Source: an uncultured Leptolyngbya sp. (GTDB lineage: Bacteria; Cyanobacteriota; Cyanobacteriia; Phormidesmidales; Phormidesmidaceae). From it: a stretch of DNA of 45,510 nt. Of this stretch, positions 35,614 to 45,099 are shown in pieces (positions within the stretch are counted from its first letter, which is position 1; each line of letters begins with the position of its first letter). A model generated the notes under the pieces. That model was not told the origin of the DNA. It saw only the letters and a list, made by a program, of their open reading frames with translations, and did no database searches. Position numbers and translations under genes: made by a program. The DNA lies in contig CALBPH010000631.1 of the NCBI GenBank assembly GCA_937899365.1, positions 1 through 45,510 on the forward strand. Direction: 5' to 3'.

Positions 35614-38268
35614 TCATGGGTTTTCCCCAACATTCATCTCATCATTAAGTTCATCCGGTAACGATAGCGAATGCGTTATGACAGCGCCTGGTGTCATCAG
35701 GTTGGCCAATTGCACAATGGAGAGTTGACTCAGGGCAGACTTTGGATGTCTCCGGTTAAAGTCTAGAATTTGAGACGTAACGACTAAGCGATCTATCCCT
35801 TCAGTTCCCCAGTGTTGCGGTAATAGCGGGCTAACTGCTCTGTTAGCTGTCAAGGTCACTTGGTTGCTCAGTTTAGCCGTGGCCGGATTTGCTGCAGGGA
35901 TCGGCCAGGTCAGCTGGTGGCGGACTAATGAAACCGTCATACCTGCCATCATTGCCAAGGGTAATAGGACAGCGATGCCTCGAGTTTGCCAGCGTTGGTA
36001 GATAACCGTGTGTTGACTGATTTTCACAAATCTTTGGGCCAATGTTGATAGGTCTTGTAAATGGGCCTTTAAAAAATAATCGACATCTTTGAGATACTCT
36101 TGCCCTAAGAGGTATTCGGAGCATTTGAGTTCGCCGCGCTTATGCCATATCCAGGCTCGTTCTTCAAGATCCCGCCGTTGTCGTAGTGGCGAGCGATGGG
36201 TTTCTAGCCACTGCCGCAAGAGGGGCCAATCTGACACTAGTGATTTATGGGCGAGTGCGATAGTGTCTTCTGACCGTTCTGTAACTGCTGGGCTGCGAAT
36301 TACAAGCCAATGTTGACTCTCTGCTGTTTCATGCCCTTGAGTTTTCCAGACGGTTGCGGGTGTTGATTCATTATCTATTTGAGATTTCAATCGAGGTTGA
36401 TCGACTACCACTAGCCTGGCTGTGATTAAATTTTGCAAGATTCGATCAATTAAGCTTTGAGGAAATTGTTGATTAATTAATTCAACTTTACGAGCTTGAC
36501 GGCATCGATCCAATTGCCCGTCACCTAAATCACACAGAGAGAGAAAGATGCGCTGTGTTGCGGTTTGTTCAGCTGCTGATAATGACTGATAAAGTGCTGT
36601 TGCACGTTCAGAAATCATGGTAGATAACCGTCCTAACTTCATATAACTCTCGAGTGAGAGACAAGGGCTGCCTTTGCTATAAGAGGCTGGTGAACGATGT
36701 TGCCATAGTTCGTATAGAGAACTTTGTAACAGGGCGAGCTCACCCGGCGCACCCGTTAGGTCAAGGGTGAGATTATGGACTAAGTAAGGATCTATATTAA
36801 GACCTAATTTTTCTGCTGGCTTCTCAATGGTGTCTCGAATTTCTTGATAATTCATCGGAGTCATGACAATCCGATTACGTTCTATCAGTGAGAACAGCTC
36901 ACCGTACTTTAACAAGCTATCAATCGCATCTGAGCGTAAACTAACAATTACCCCTAGCGGTGATGACGGGCAACGTAAGGCATGGACTAAGGCATTAATC
37001 ACCGTTTGACGCTCTTGGTGTACTTGAGGGTCGGTGGTGGGCATCAATAGCTCTTCAAATTGGTCGATAATGAGCCAAATTTTTTTTACGTTGGGTCGTT
37101 GCAGGAGTGTTGCTGTCACTAAATTGACCAACCCCTCTGACCCATGCCTTAAAAGCGTCTCCGCTTGTAATAACTGATTCGCAACTTCTATTTCTTGATT
37201 GGCTAGTGTGAATACTGATGCTAGAGCTTTTAGTGGTTGTACCCCAGGAGTGACATAGCGCACTAGCCAATGTTCGCTGTCTACAATGTCATTGCCGCTG
37301 GATAGCTGTGGAATGAGCCCGGCTCGTAATAGTGACGTTTTACCACTACCTGAGGCTCCTATTAGGGCACAAATATTGGTGTTCTGTAATGTCTGTAGTA
37401 ATTCTTGTGTGAGAGCTTCTCGACCAAAGTAATAGTCAGTATGTTTCTCTTCAAAGGGGGCGGGACCACGGTAGGGGCAAAAATTAAAACTATACTGTTT
37501 GAGGCGAGAAATAATTGAGATACTTTCTGATTTTGGTAAGTAGCGTTCTAACTGACGAGTAATGACAATTTCGCTACCCCCTTGCTCAAAGAGAGGTTGT
37601 TGGATCTCACTACTGAGCTGGTTAGTAATGGTGGCGACGAGATCAGTGCTGGTGACTCGACCACTCTCAGCCTGTTGAGGTGATAAACCTGATAGGACTG
37701 CTTGGGTGAGTACACTGTAGTCGCTACTCAATGACTCATAGGCTTCTTCATGTTCACGGGATGCAGCTATGAATAGATAGCTTTGGCCATCACCTCCCTG
37801 CCATGTTTCATCCTTTAGAGAAAGAAATTCTCCACTATGGCAACAGTCTAAAATAATTAGGATCTGCCGTACTGGACTATGTTTGATTAAGCGACGTAAC
37901 CATGATAGAGATAGCCCGCTGTTAGACGTGTCGGGTTGAGTGTCACTGGTGGCTAGATACCCTTCTCGGATGCCCATCTCTCGTTGCAGTCCATGGCCTG
38001 AGAAGTAGAAGAAGACAGCTTCGGGGATATGATCGCCTTTAGGTAATAAAAGCCGCACCAGGTTATTTTCTAGTTGCTGCGATGATACAGGTGTTTGGCG
38101 GCCAATCTTTGGACGCTGCTCTTCAATAACTTCAGGTAGTCGCCGCACACGGAAATCGCCATAGGTTTCTAGCATGTTGGCGATACCTTCAGCGTCTTTA
38201 GCTGCCGCAGTCAGCCTTGGCAGGTTGTGGTACTGATTAATTCCAACAATCAGTGCATCTCGTGACAT
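35614..38268 (-). CDS. Caspase-like (C14) protease fused to nSTAND1 ATPase
   Basis: 884 residues. The N-terminal caspase domain carries H92 (FFYFSGHG) and C143 (ILDCCHSGEF), so it is predicted active. A PYRGPAPFEE linker with YYFGRE leads into the nSTAND1 NTPase: Walker A GASGSGKTSLL (304-314) and Walker B KIWLIIDQFEELL. One membrane helix lies near 765-785, then a 90-residue tail. Related proteins usually carry WD40 or other sensor repeats at the end; none are present here. Such proteins are proposed to act in cell-death-type defence; here it is inference. ATG 38268 is preferred over TTG 38274. Confidence 0.9.
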   Translation of the reverse strand: MSRDALIVGINQYHNLPRLTAAAKDAEGIANMLETYGDFRVRRLPEVIEEQRPKIGRQTPVSSQQLENNLVRLLLPKGDHIPEAVFFYFSGHGLQREMGIREGYLATSDTQPDTSNSGLSLSWLRRLIKHSPVRQILIILDCCHSGEFLSLKDETWQGGDGQSYLFIAASREHEEAYESLSSDYSVLTQAVLSGLSPQQAESGRVTSTDLVATITNQLSSEIQQPLFEQGGSEIVITRQLERYLPKSESISIISRLKQYSFNFCPYRGPAPFEEKHTDYYFGREALTQELLQTLQNTNICALIGASGSGKTSLLRAGLIPQLSSGNDIVDSEHWLVRYVTPGVQPLKALASVFTLANQEIEVANQLLQAETLLRHGSEGLVNLVTATLLQRPNVKKIWLIIDQFEELLMPTTDPQVHQERQTVINALVHALRCPSSPLGVIVSLRSDAIDSLLKYGELFSLIERNRIVMTPMNYQEIRDTIEKPAEKLGLNIDPYLVHNLTLDLTGAPGELALLQSSLYELWQHRSPASYSKGSPCLSLESYMKLGRLSTMISERATALYQSLSAAEQTATQRIFLSLCDLGDGQLDRCRQARKVELINQQFPQSLIDRILQNLITARLVVVDQPRLKSQIDNESTPATVWKTQGHETAESQHWLVIRSPAVTERSEDTIALAHKSLVSDWPLLRQWLETHRSPLRQRRDLEERAWIWHKRGELKCSEYLLGQEYLKDVDYFLKAHLQDLSTLAQRFVKISQHTVIYQRWQTRGIAVLLPLAMMAGMTVSLVRHQLTWPIPAANPATAKLSNQVTLTANRAVSPLLPQHWGTEGIDRLVVTSQILDFNRRHPKSALSQLSIVQLANLMTPGAVITHSLSLPDELNDEMNVGENP

Positions 38269-39726
38269 AACCAATACATCCTGATAGGCATTGAGGCTGT
38301 TTTATAATTTCTTGCAAGGCAGGATCTTGGCCTATTTAGATAGAGCTTTGAGCGTTTCAAAGATGGTCAGCTTATAGGTAAACTGACGCTTTGCAGGGGG
38401 ATACGCTGATGACAGAACTATCTGAAAACTTACCTTGTATAAAATTAGCAACCTTCTCCAGGTTTACTCTTAAGAGCACTATAAAGACCTATCAAAGTTT
38501 GTAATTATAGGTTCCTGAAAATAAGCCTGTTTTCATACTCAACATATAGAAGTTTTTGTAGACAGGCTAGGGGGGTGAAACCCTTGTGGATTCTCTATCA
38601 AGCTAGCTTGTTATATTGATTTAAGTGGAGTATCGATAAATTTCCTTAGAACGTTGGACAAAGTATCAAATTCATTGGTTGTATTGATTTCGATAGTCCG
38701 TAAAAATACTTGAAGTGCCAATAAAATCTTTAGAAAAGATCAGTATTTTTAAGGTTAACTTTGTTCATCATTAACAAAAAAATCTAACTAATTAATCTTT
38801 TTTGATTTGTATCAGCTAACTGGCGGATATTTACTGTCATAGCTCTCTGTATTATTGCTAGGAAATCTGCTCAAATGCTTCAGTGATAATCATTACAGAC
38901 GATTGGATGATGGGACTTATACTGAATTCTATAGGTAAAACTTTAGACATAAAATATTACGTAGAGTATGACTATCTTTTTAGTGTCATTGTGTCTAATG
39001 GCTGAAAATGAACAGGGGTTTATATTTGATAAACATAAAATATCTAACAGACTACTGTAAGAAATTGACGTATTAGTACGAGAGACTGTCTGATTCTGGA
39101 TGTTTTATACTTAGATAGTAATGACTATTATTATTCCTGTAGATAGTTAAGCAGGTAGGCACAAAGTTCAAAGATATTCTATGTAAGCTGTGTAAATGCT
39201 TAAGTGGTTATAGTGCATCCTGATTCTTAAATATCGGCACTAGAATTTTATGCCTTCATAGTATCTGAGCGATCTTGCTTAATTTCCTGTGCCAAGGAAC
39301 AAATCGGCACAACAAAATCTCTATGAATATAACTTTGATGGTTAGGGTGCTTAAAGGCTAGGGTCGCTTAGGTGATAGGAACTATATAAGGTTTGATTGG
39401 CTGTGAACTTGCAGCTGACTTAAGGCTTCATTTATTTGTTGCTTAATTCTTTATCGGTCATAACTTTTTAGCATGGGCCTATCTCCATGGGTTTGTGGGA
39501 TTGTGTGTTTCTTAAAATGCTAGGGATGAAAGCTTCGAAGGCATATGTTCTTAAGCATTAAGATGCCTGGGTATGTCAGCAATTAATGAGCTGATTATTT
39601 TTAACCAATAGAAAAGCTCTTAGACCTGATGACTGCCAAGTGGGTTAGCTGCTTATTTTCTACGTAAAAGATTGATTCTTGACTAATTCTTCTCACTTTA
39701 CATAATTCATTTAAGGCAAATTTCAT
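38269..39726. other. 1.45-kb AT-rich non-coding stretch
   Basis: No frame on either strand looks coding; stops are frequent in all frames. It contains hairpin-like elements: AAAAATACT/AGTATTTTT at 38702-38750 with an inner ATCTT/AAGAT stem, and AGCCTGT/ACAGGCT spanning about 38524-38570. No tRNA, transposon end or recognisable gene relic was found. The composition differs from the flanks. It may be decayed sequence or hold small RNAs. Confidence 0.5.
38702..38750. other. Hairpin with T-rich end in the non-coding stretch
   Basis: AAAAATACT (38702-38710) pairs with AGTATTTTT (38742-38750); an inner ATCTT/AAGAT stem lies at 38726-38740. The A-run/T-run ends let it act as a terminator on both strands. 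Confidence 0.35.
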
Positions 39727-40023
39727 ATGTCACAGGAAATGCTGGAGGCTGCGATAGATGCAGTCAGAGACGGGCAGTTTCAGGCAGGCATTAATGGACT
39801 ACAACGCGTCGCGTCTCAAGTGCGCCCACCCGATAAGCTGTACTATTCAGCGAATATTTGGTTGGTGCGTGCGTATAAGGAAAGTGGTCAATTGCCCGCT
39901 GCTATTAGATTATGCCGCCAGTTAGCGACGAGCTCGCATCCTAAGGTGCAGGTTTGGGCGCAACAGGCACTGCCGGTATTGCGGCAACCCAGTAGTGTGT
40001 CTGGGCATCTAGAGCTTTTTTAG
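39727..40023 (+). CDS. Small TPR-like protein (98 aa)
   Basis: Helical 98-residue protein: LEAAIDAVRDGQFQAGINGL and WLVRAYKESGQLPAAIRLCR form two TPR-like helix pairs. I recall similar short cyanobacterial proteins without function. It precedes the sbcC-like gene by 260 bp, with a hairpin between, so cotranscription is doubtful. Confidence 0.7.
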   Translation: MSQEMLEAAIDAVRDGQFQAGINGLQRVASQVRPPDKLYYSANIWLVRAYKESGQLPAAIRLCRQLATSSHPKVQVWAQQALPVLRQPSSVSGHLELF

Positions 40024-40177
40024 GGTGTGGCAATCTCTAAGTTCATATCTCTAAAGCAGAAGGCTACGCCAATGGCAGCTTGGTGCCCATCGCCTTTATT
40101 CCTTAAAGGGAGCAGCGATTGTGTATGGTCTGAGGGATAGGTATCAAGCTACATAACTCACCTCATTTTTCCTTGCC

Positions 40178-40206
40178 TGGCGCAATGGGCTATGCCTATT
40201 GCGCCA
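40178..40206. other. 13-bp hairpin upstream of the sbcC-like gene
   Basis: TGGCGCAATGGGC (40178-40190) pairs with GCCTATTGCGCCA (40194-40206), one mismatch position, 3-nt loop. No T tail follows on the plus strand. It could end the TPR gene transcript or be a promoter-proximal stem. Confidence 0.4.
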
Positions 40207-40283
40207 TAGCCTATTGGTTAAACTAAGGGATAAGCAGGTAAACTGCATTAGCGCATTGTTTAAGGATGGAGTGAGGGGGTGCC

Positions 40284-43046
40284 ATGTACTTGCTGTCGGT
40301 TACCCTTACCAACTTTAAGACCCATCGCGATCGCAACTTTGAGTTTCAGTTAGGAACCAACGCTATTTGCGGCGTTAACGGTGCGGGTAAAACTAGTATT
40401 TTAGAGGCGATTGCCTGGACGCTGTTCAATTATCGGGGTAGCTATAGACAGGACGATCTAATCCGGAATGGTAGCGGCAGCGCCCAGGCAAGGGTTGCTT
40501 TTGTGTCTAGCTATGATGGCCGTACCTATGAGGTAGAACGCTGTACTAGCCGGGGGTATACCCTCTTTGACCCACAGCTGGGGGAACGCCTTAACTATAG
40601 TCGCATTAAGGATGAGGTAGAGCCCTGGCTGCAGCAGCATCTGGGAGTGCCGCCGGGTACAGATCTAGGGCAGCTTTTTGCCAATACGATTGGAGTACCC
40701 CAGGGAACATTTACCGCCGACTTTTTGTTAAGTCCTGAAAAGCGTAAGCCTATTTTTGACAATGTGCTCAAGGTCGAAGAATATCGCCAAGTGCATAAGG
40801 AGACAAATAGTCTGCGTCGATATGCAGAAGCCCAGGTGGATCTGCTCAAAACTCAGCTACAGCAGTATGAAGAGCAACTGCAATCTCTGGATGCACTTCA
40901 AGCTCGGTATGCCACTATTACCCAAGATATTGCCACTGGTGAACAACAGTTAGCGAGTTTACAACAAGATCTCGTACAGCTACGGAGTAAAAAAGAGTCT
41001 TTAACTAATCAAGCTCAGCGTATACAGCTGCTGCGTCAGCAGCAACAGCAGCTAGGGTTGCAGCTGGAGGCTAAACAGCAGACTTATCAGGTATTGGAGC
41101 AAGAGCGGTTGCGATCGCAACAAGCCTCAAAACTGTGTGAGACTCATGGGACTGCTTATCGACTTTATTTAGAGGTTGAAAAGGTATTGAAAACGCTGAG
41201 TCAGCAAAACCAGCAGCGTCAACAACTTTTACAACAGCAGCAACAACAGCAGCGAAACCTTGATCAGCAGGCGACAGCCATGGCCCGCTTGCAGGTTCAG
41301 CTAGAGCAACGTGACCAGCTTCAAAAACAGATTGCAGATTTAGCGTTGCCATGTAATCAACAGGAAGAACTAAATGCTCAACGCCATGAGCTGGTTCAGC
41401 AACAACAGACGCTGGCCAACCTGCAGGTTCGTCGCCAAGGCTGGCAAGATAACTTAACTAGGCTCCAGAAAGATAGTCAACAGTCTGAGCGTGATCTTCA
41501 GGCCCTGGATGCTTTGCAAAGCAGCGTAGACAATATTCCTACTCTGGAGCATCAGCAGCAGCGTCTGCAACAGCAGCTAAGTCGAGTGGAAGCGGCTCAA
41601 CAATTTGAAACAGAGCTGGAGCATATAGTGACCAGTCATCGGGTTCAGGCGGAAGACTATGACCAACAGGTTACGGCTGCCATAGCCACCCTGGGAAATC
41701 TGCAACAAAGTCTGCCACTGTTTTCTGATGCTGTGATTGAACAGCTAGAAACTGCGATCGCAACGGGGCAAACCCTCAGTCAAACAACATTGTTAGCCCT
41801 AGAGAGTATTCTTAACGATCTCTCAGAACAGGTAGACACGGCCCAACTTAACCGCAACTTGAAGACAGCTAAAACGCAGCTAGCCCAGGCCTATGGTAAT
41901 CAGGCCCAGCTCGGGAACCGCGAACGGCTGTTACAAAAACAAATTCAACTCATGGCGCAGCAGCAACGGCTGCAGACTGATATGGCCAATCTGGATCAGC
42001 GGCTGAATCAAACTGAGACGATTAACCAGCGTCTGAGTGAGCTAGATTCAGCGCTGACTGCTTTGGGCGATCCCCAGGGGCGTCGTCATGTTTTGAGCGA
42101 ACAGTGCCAGACCATGGCTAATGTGGAGGCTGAGTATCAGCGTCTGCAAACTCAGCGCCAAACCCTGGAAACGACTCTAGCTAAAGTGACCCATCAGCTG
42201 GCTGGCTTTGCTGACCTGGATGCCGACATGTCGCAACAGCAGCAGTTACGTCACCAGCATCAAGCAGGCTATTTAGCCTATGTTCAACATGAAAAAGATG
42301 CCCAAAAGTTAGAAAAGCTCAATACCGATCTGGCAACTGCGGCTCAGGTCATTGCAGACCTCACCCAAAACCATTCAGAGGCAATGGCTGAGCTAGCCCT
42401 ACTCTCGGCTGATTTTGATCCGGCTATATTGCAGGGGGTAGAGCAGCAGTATGGAGAGGTTAAATCCCAGTGCGATCGCATCACGGGCAGCCTACCCCAA
42501 CAGTGCAAGCTACAGGCAGAACTGAGCAGTCAGCTAGATGCGTTACAGCAAGTTGCAGCAAAGCAGACCCAAGCCCAGACTGACCTGAAACAAAAAGAAC
42601 GAATTAAACGCTTTATTAACTTTGCCCGTAAAGCCTATAAAGAAGCTGGACCTCGCATTACCGAACGTTATGTTCAGGGCATTTCCCAAGAGGCAGATCG
42701 CCTATTTCGAGAGCTGTTAAATCGACCGAATGTGGCACTGGAGTGGACACGTGACTATGAAATCCTTGTGCAAGAAGGTGGGAATACCCGGCGATTTATT
42801 AACCTTTCTGGTGGTGAACAAATGTGTGCTGCCCTGGCCGTACGCTTGGCCCTGCTAAAAGTCTTGGCCGATATTGACATTGCCTTTTTTGATGAACCGA
42901 CGACTAATATGGATCGTCCCCGGCGAGAAAGTCTTGCTGAGGCCATTGCTCGTCTGAAAACCTTTAAACAGCTGTTTGTAATCAGCCATGATGACACCTT
43001 TGAAAAGGTTACAGAGAACGTCATCGTTGTTGAAAGAGAAGACTAA
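40284..43046 (+). CDS. SbcC/Rad50-like SMC-type ATPase
   Basis: 920 residues. Walker A GVNGAGKTS (30-38) is at the N-terminus, then a long Gln-rich coiled coil (about 175-780). The C-terminal ABC signature is LSGGEQMCAALAVRLAL and Walker B is DIAFFDEPTTNMD. It is expected to work with SbcD in double-strand-break processing; no sbcD is present here. No CxxC zinc-hook motif is found anywhere in the coiled coil, unlike Rad50/SbcC. The FARKAYKEAGPRITERYVQ block is a cyanobacterial hallmark I recall. Confidence 0.88.
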   Translation: MYLLSVTLTNFKTHRDRNFEFQLGTNAICGVNGAGKTSILEAIAWTLFNYRGSYRQDDLIRNGSGSAQARVAFVSSYDGRTYEVERCTSRGYTLFDPQLGERLNYSRIKDEVEPWLQQHLGVPPGTDLGQLFANTIGVPQGTFTADFLLSPEKRKPIFDNVLKVEEYRQVHKETNSLRRYAEAQVDLLKTQLQQYEEQLQSLDALQARYATITQDIATGEQQLASLQQDLVQLRSKKESLTNQAQRIQLLRQQQQQLGLQLEAKQQTYQVLEQERLRSQQASKLCETHGTAYRLYLEVEKVLKTLSQQNQQRQQLLQQQQQQQRNLDQQATAMARLQVQLEQRDQLQKQIADLALPCNQQEELNAQRHELVQQQQTLANLQVRRQGWQDNLTRLQKDSQQSERDLQALDALQSSVDNIPTLEHQQQRLQQQLSRVEAAQQFETELEHIVTSHRVQAEDYDQQVTAAIATLGNLQQSLPLFSDAVIEQLETAIATGQTLSQTTLLALESILNDLSEQVDTAQLNRNLKTAKTQLAQAYGNQAQLGNRERLLQKQIQLMAQQQRLQTDMANLDQRLNQTETINQRLSELDSALTALGDPQGRRHVLSEQCQTMANVEAEYQRLQTQRQTLETTLAKVTHQLAGFADLDADMSQQQQLRHQHQAGYLAYVQHEKDAQKLEKLNTDLATAAQVIADLTQNHSEAMAELALLSADFDPAILQGVEQQYGEVKSQCDRITGSLPQQCKLQAELSSQLDALQQVAAKQTQAQTDLKQKERIKRFINFARKAYKEAGPRITERYVQGISQEADRLFRELLNRPNVALEWTRDYEILVQEGGNTRRFINLSGGEQMCAALAVRLALLKVLADIDIAFFDEPTTNMDRPRRESLAEAIARLKTFKQLFVISHDDTFEKVTENVIVVERED

Positions 43047-43074
43047 TCGATTATTCGCACTGATCCTTAAAGTG

Positions 43075-43109
43075 ACAAAGTCTCTCAACTATCAGTTGAA
43101 AGACTTTGT
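43075..43109 (+). terminator. Hairpin terminator of the sbcC-like gene
   Basis: A 15-bp stem (43075-43089 with 43095-43109, one mismatch position) 29 bp after the stop, followed by TGTTT. It lies between convergent genes and may serve both strands. Confidence 0.65.
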
Positions 43110-43183
43110 TGTTTACTAATATCTATTGGTAGCTTGGCTTAACTCAACTTAGACAGAGTTGCTTTTGAGCTAACCCAAAGCCT

Positions 43184-43411
43184 CTAACCTTCTAGGCTCT
43201 GGCTGGCGAATGCATCATAGGTGTAAGCAGGAACACGATTGCTGAAATCAGTTTCGCTGCCAGTCACCGTTTTAGCGAGGGCATCAAATGAGTCAGAGCG
43301 CCAGTTACGCTCGTGGATAGGCTTGGACTGCTCACCCATAAAATATGCTTGGGTGCCGATCAGTGCGGCCGCAACCCAACCTACAATCACAATTGCTAAT
43401 ACGATAGCCAT
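43184..43411 (-). CDS. Small membrane protein, probably photosystem II protein Psb35
   Basis: 75 residues: one N-terminal helix (AIVLAIVIVGWVAAALIGTQ), then the conserved-looking YFMGEQSKPIHERNWRSDSF and RVPAYTYDAFAS. From memory this pattern belongs to the cyanobacterial family annotated Psb35, linked to CP47 and high-light proteins; I cannot confirm by search. AGGAGA 8 nt before the ATG supports the start. Monocistronic. Confidence 0.65.
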   Translation of the reverse strand: MAIVLAIVIVGWVAAALIGTQAYFMGEQSKPIHERNWRSDSFDALAKTVTGSETDFSNRVPAYTYDAFASQSLEG

Positions 43412-43555
43412 GTTAAATCTCCTTCTTAGTTGCTGGCGGGAGCTGTTGAGGGCTGCAACCAGCGGTTAATCAGTGGTGTCTTATGTAACTTAATGTAACG
43501 AATAATATTAAGAAGCGTCAACTAAGCTTGACTGGATTTCACGTGTGGTTATCAA

Positions 43556-43603
43556 CACTTTTGAGCTGATACTCTGGGGCAATGCCCCTGGTGCTCAAAA
43601 GTG
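43556..43603. other. Two-tier hairpin after the M17 peptidase gene
   Basis: CACTTTTGAGC (43556-43566) pairs perfectly with GCTCAAAAGTG (43593-43603); an inner GGGGC/GCCCC stem sits at 43576-43588. It lies between the M17 gene stop (43639) and the upstream region of the Psb35-like gene. No T run follows on the minus strand. Confidence 0.5.
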
Positions 43604-43638
43604 GCGTTGGCTAAAGCGGTTAGTCGATTTGTAACTGA

Positions 43639-44979
43639 TTAGGCTACTCGCTGTTTGATCAGCTCAAATAAGGCGCGCATACCCATAGCATCGCCTCCTT
43701 CGGGCCGACCGGGTAAGCTGCGGAGGTTGTAGGCCATGAGGTCTACATGAATCCATGGAATGTCGGGTTGAATAAATTCTTGTAAAAACAGAGCTGCGGT
43801 AATGGAGCCGCCATAGGAACCGTTGGCGATATTGTTCATGTCTGCCACTGGGCTATCTAACATGGAGCGATAGGCGTTGTGTAAGGGCAGATTCCAAAGC
43901 GGATCGTCAGCTGTCTGACCGACTTTGAGAAGTGTGGCTGTAACCTGCTCATCGTTACAGAAAAAGGCAGGGAGTTCGGTGCCCAAGGCAACGCGGGCTG
44001 CACCTGTGAGCGTGGCACAGTCAATCAGCAGGTCTGGGTCTTCACTGCTGGCTTCCCAGAGGGCATCGGCCAGCACTAAGCGACCTTCGGCATCGGTATT
44101 GCCGATTTCGATGGTGGTGCCTTTGCGGGAGGTCAAAATATCTAGGGGTCTGAGGGCATTGCCAGCAATGCTATTTTCAACGGCTGCCACCAGTACTCGC
44201 AGGCTGACGGGTAAACCGATTTCCATAATCATTTGGGCCAGTCCCAGGACTTGGGCGGCACCCCCCATATCTTTTTTCATCAGCCGCATACCGGCAGCTG
44301 ATTTGATATCGAGACCACCACTATCAAAGCAAACGCCTTTGCCCACCAGGGTAATACTAGGGGCGTCTGGGTTGCCCCAACGCATGTCGATCAGCCGAGG
44401 CGCTCGGGTGCTAGCTTTGCCAACGGCAAAAATCATGGGATAGTTTTCGACGACCAGGTCACCTCCGGCAATCACGGCTATTTTCGCTTCGTACCGATCG
44501 GCCAAATTGCGGGCGGTTTCTTCTAATTGGTCAGGTCCCATGTTGTTAGCCGGAGTGGTGACTAGGTCCCGGACTAAATAGGTGGCTTCGGTAGCGGCCT
44601 TGACATAGGTTAGGTCGGCGTTTTCGGGTGCTTCTAGGGTGGCGAGCAAACCGACTTTGGTGAGTTTGTAACGATCAAAGCTGTAGCTACCTAACTGCCA
44701 TCCCAGGTATAGCTTGGTGGCGTTACTATCAGAAAATTTATTGGCTAGGGCATAGGTGCCTGCTGGCAGGGTTTTAGGTAAGGCCGCTAGTGTCCATACA
44801 TCTACACTGTCGGAGCTACCCACTAATACTTTGCCTATTTTACCGGCAGCATCGGGAACTAAGCATAGGGTTCCGACTTCGCCTGAAAACCCTGATGCTT
44901 GGCACCAGGCCGCGCTATCAGGATGATCGGCCTGGAGTATCTCTGCGTTGACTAAGTGAATTGCGATCGCATCTGCCAA
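43639..44979 (-). CDS. M17 family leucyl aminopeptidase
   Basis: 446 residues. The metal/active-site blocks are LVGKGVCFDSGGLDIK, MKKDMGGAAQVLG and the signature NTDAEGRLVLADAL. It is a cytosolic hexameric exopeptidase using two divalent metals. TTG 44979 is chosen because GGAGG lies 6 nt upstream; a TTG at 45000 would overlap that site. The N-terminal domain is divergent, as usual. Confidence 0.93.
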   Translation of the reverse strand: MADAIAIHLVNAEILQADHPDSAAWCQASGFSGEVGTLCLVPDAAGKIGKVLVGSSDSVDVWTLAALPKTLPAGTYALANKFSDSNATKLYLGWQLGSYSFDRYKLTKVGLLATLEAPENADLTYVKAATEATYLVRDLVTTPANNMGPDQLEETARNLADRYEAKIAVIAGGDLVVENYPMIFAVGKASTRAPRLIDMRWGNPDAPSITLVGKGVCFDSGGLDIKSAAGMRLMKKDMGGAAQVLGLAQMIMEIGLPVSLRVLVAAVENSIAGNALRPLDILTSRKGTTIEIGNTDAEGRLVLADALWEASSEDPDLLIDCATLTGAARVALGTELPAFFCNDEQVTATLLKVGQTADDPLWNLPLHNAYRSMLDSPVADMNNIANGSYGGSITAALFLQEFIQPDIPWIHVDLMAYNLRSLPGRPEGGDAMGMRALFELIKQRVA

Positions 44980-45099
44980 GGAAGACCTCCACACGTTCAA
45001 AGACGTTTGCTCAAACGAGTTTAGTTTGCCTTATGGCTATCAGCAACTGTGTAGCATCTGAGCATAATCTCAAGATTTACACCTTAAACTTACCTAGCT

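Noticed and set aside
43925..44443. 172-codon rightward frame
   Set aside because: Antisense to the M17 aminopeptidase, whose catalytic motifs are clear.
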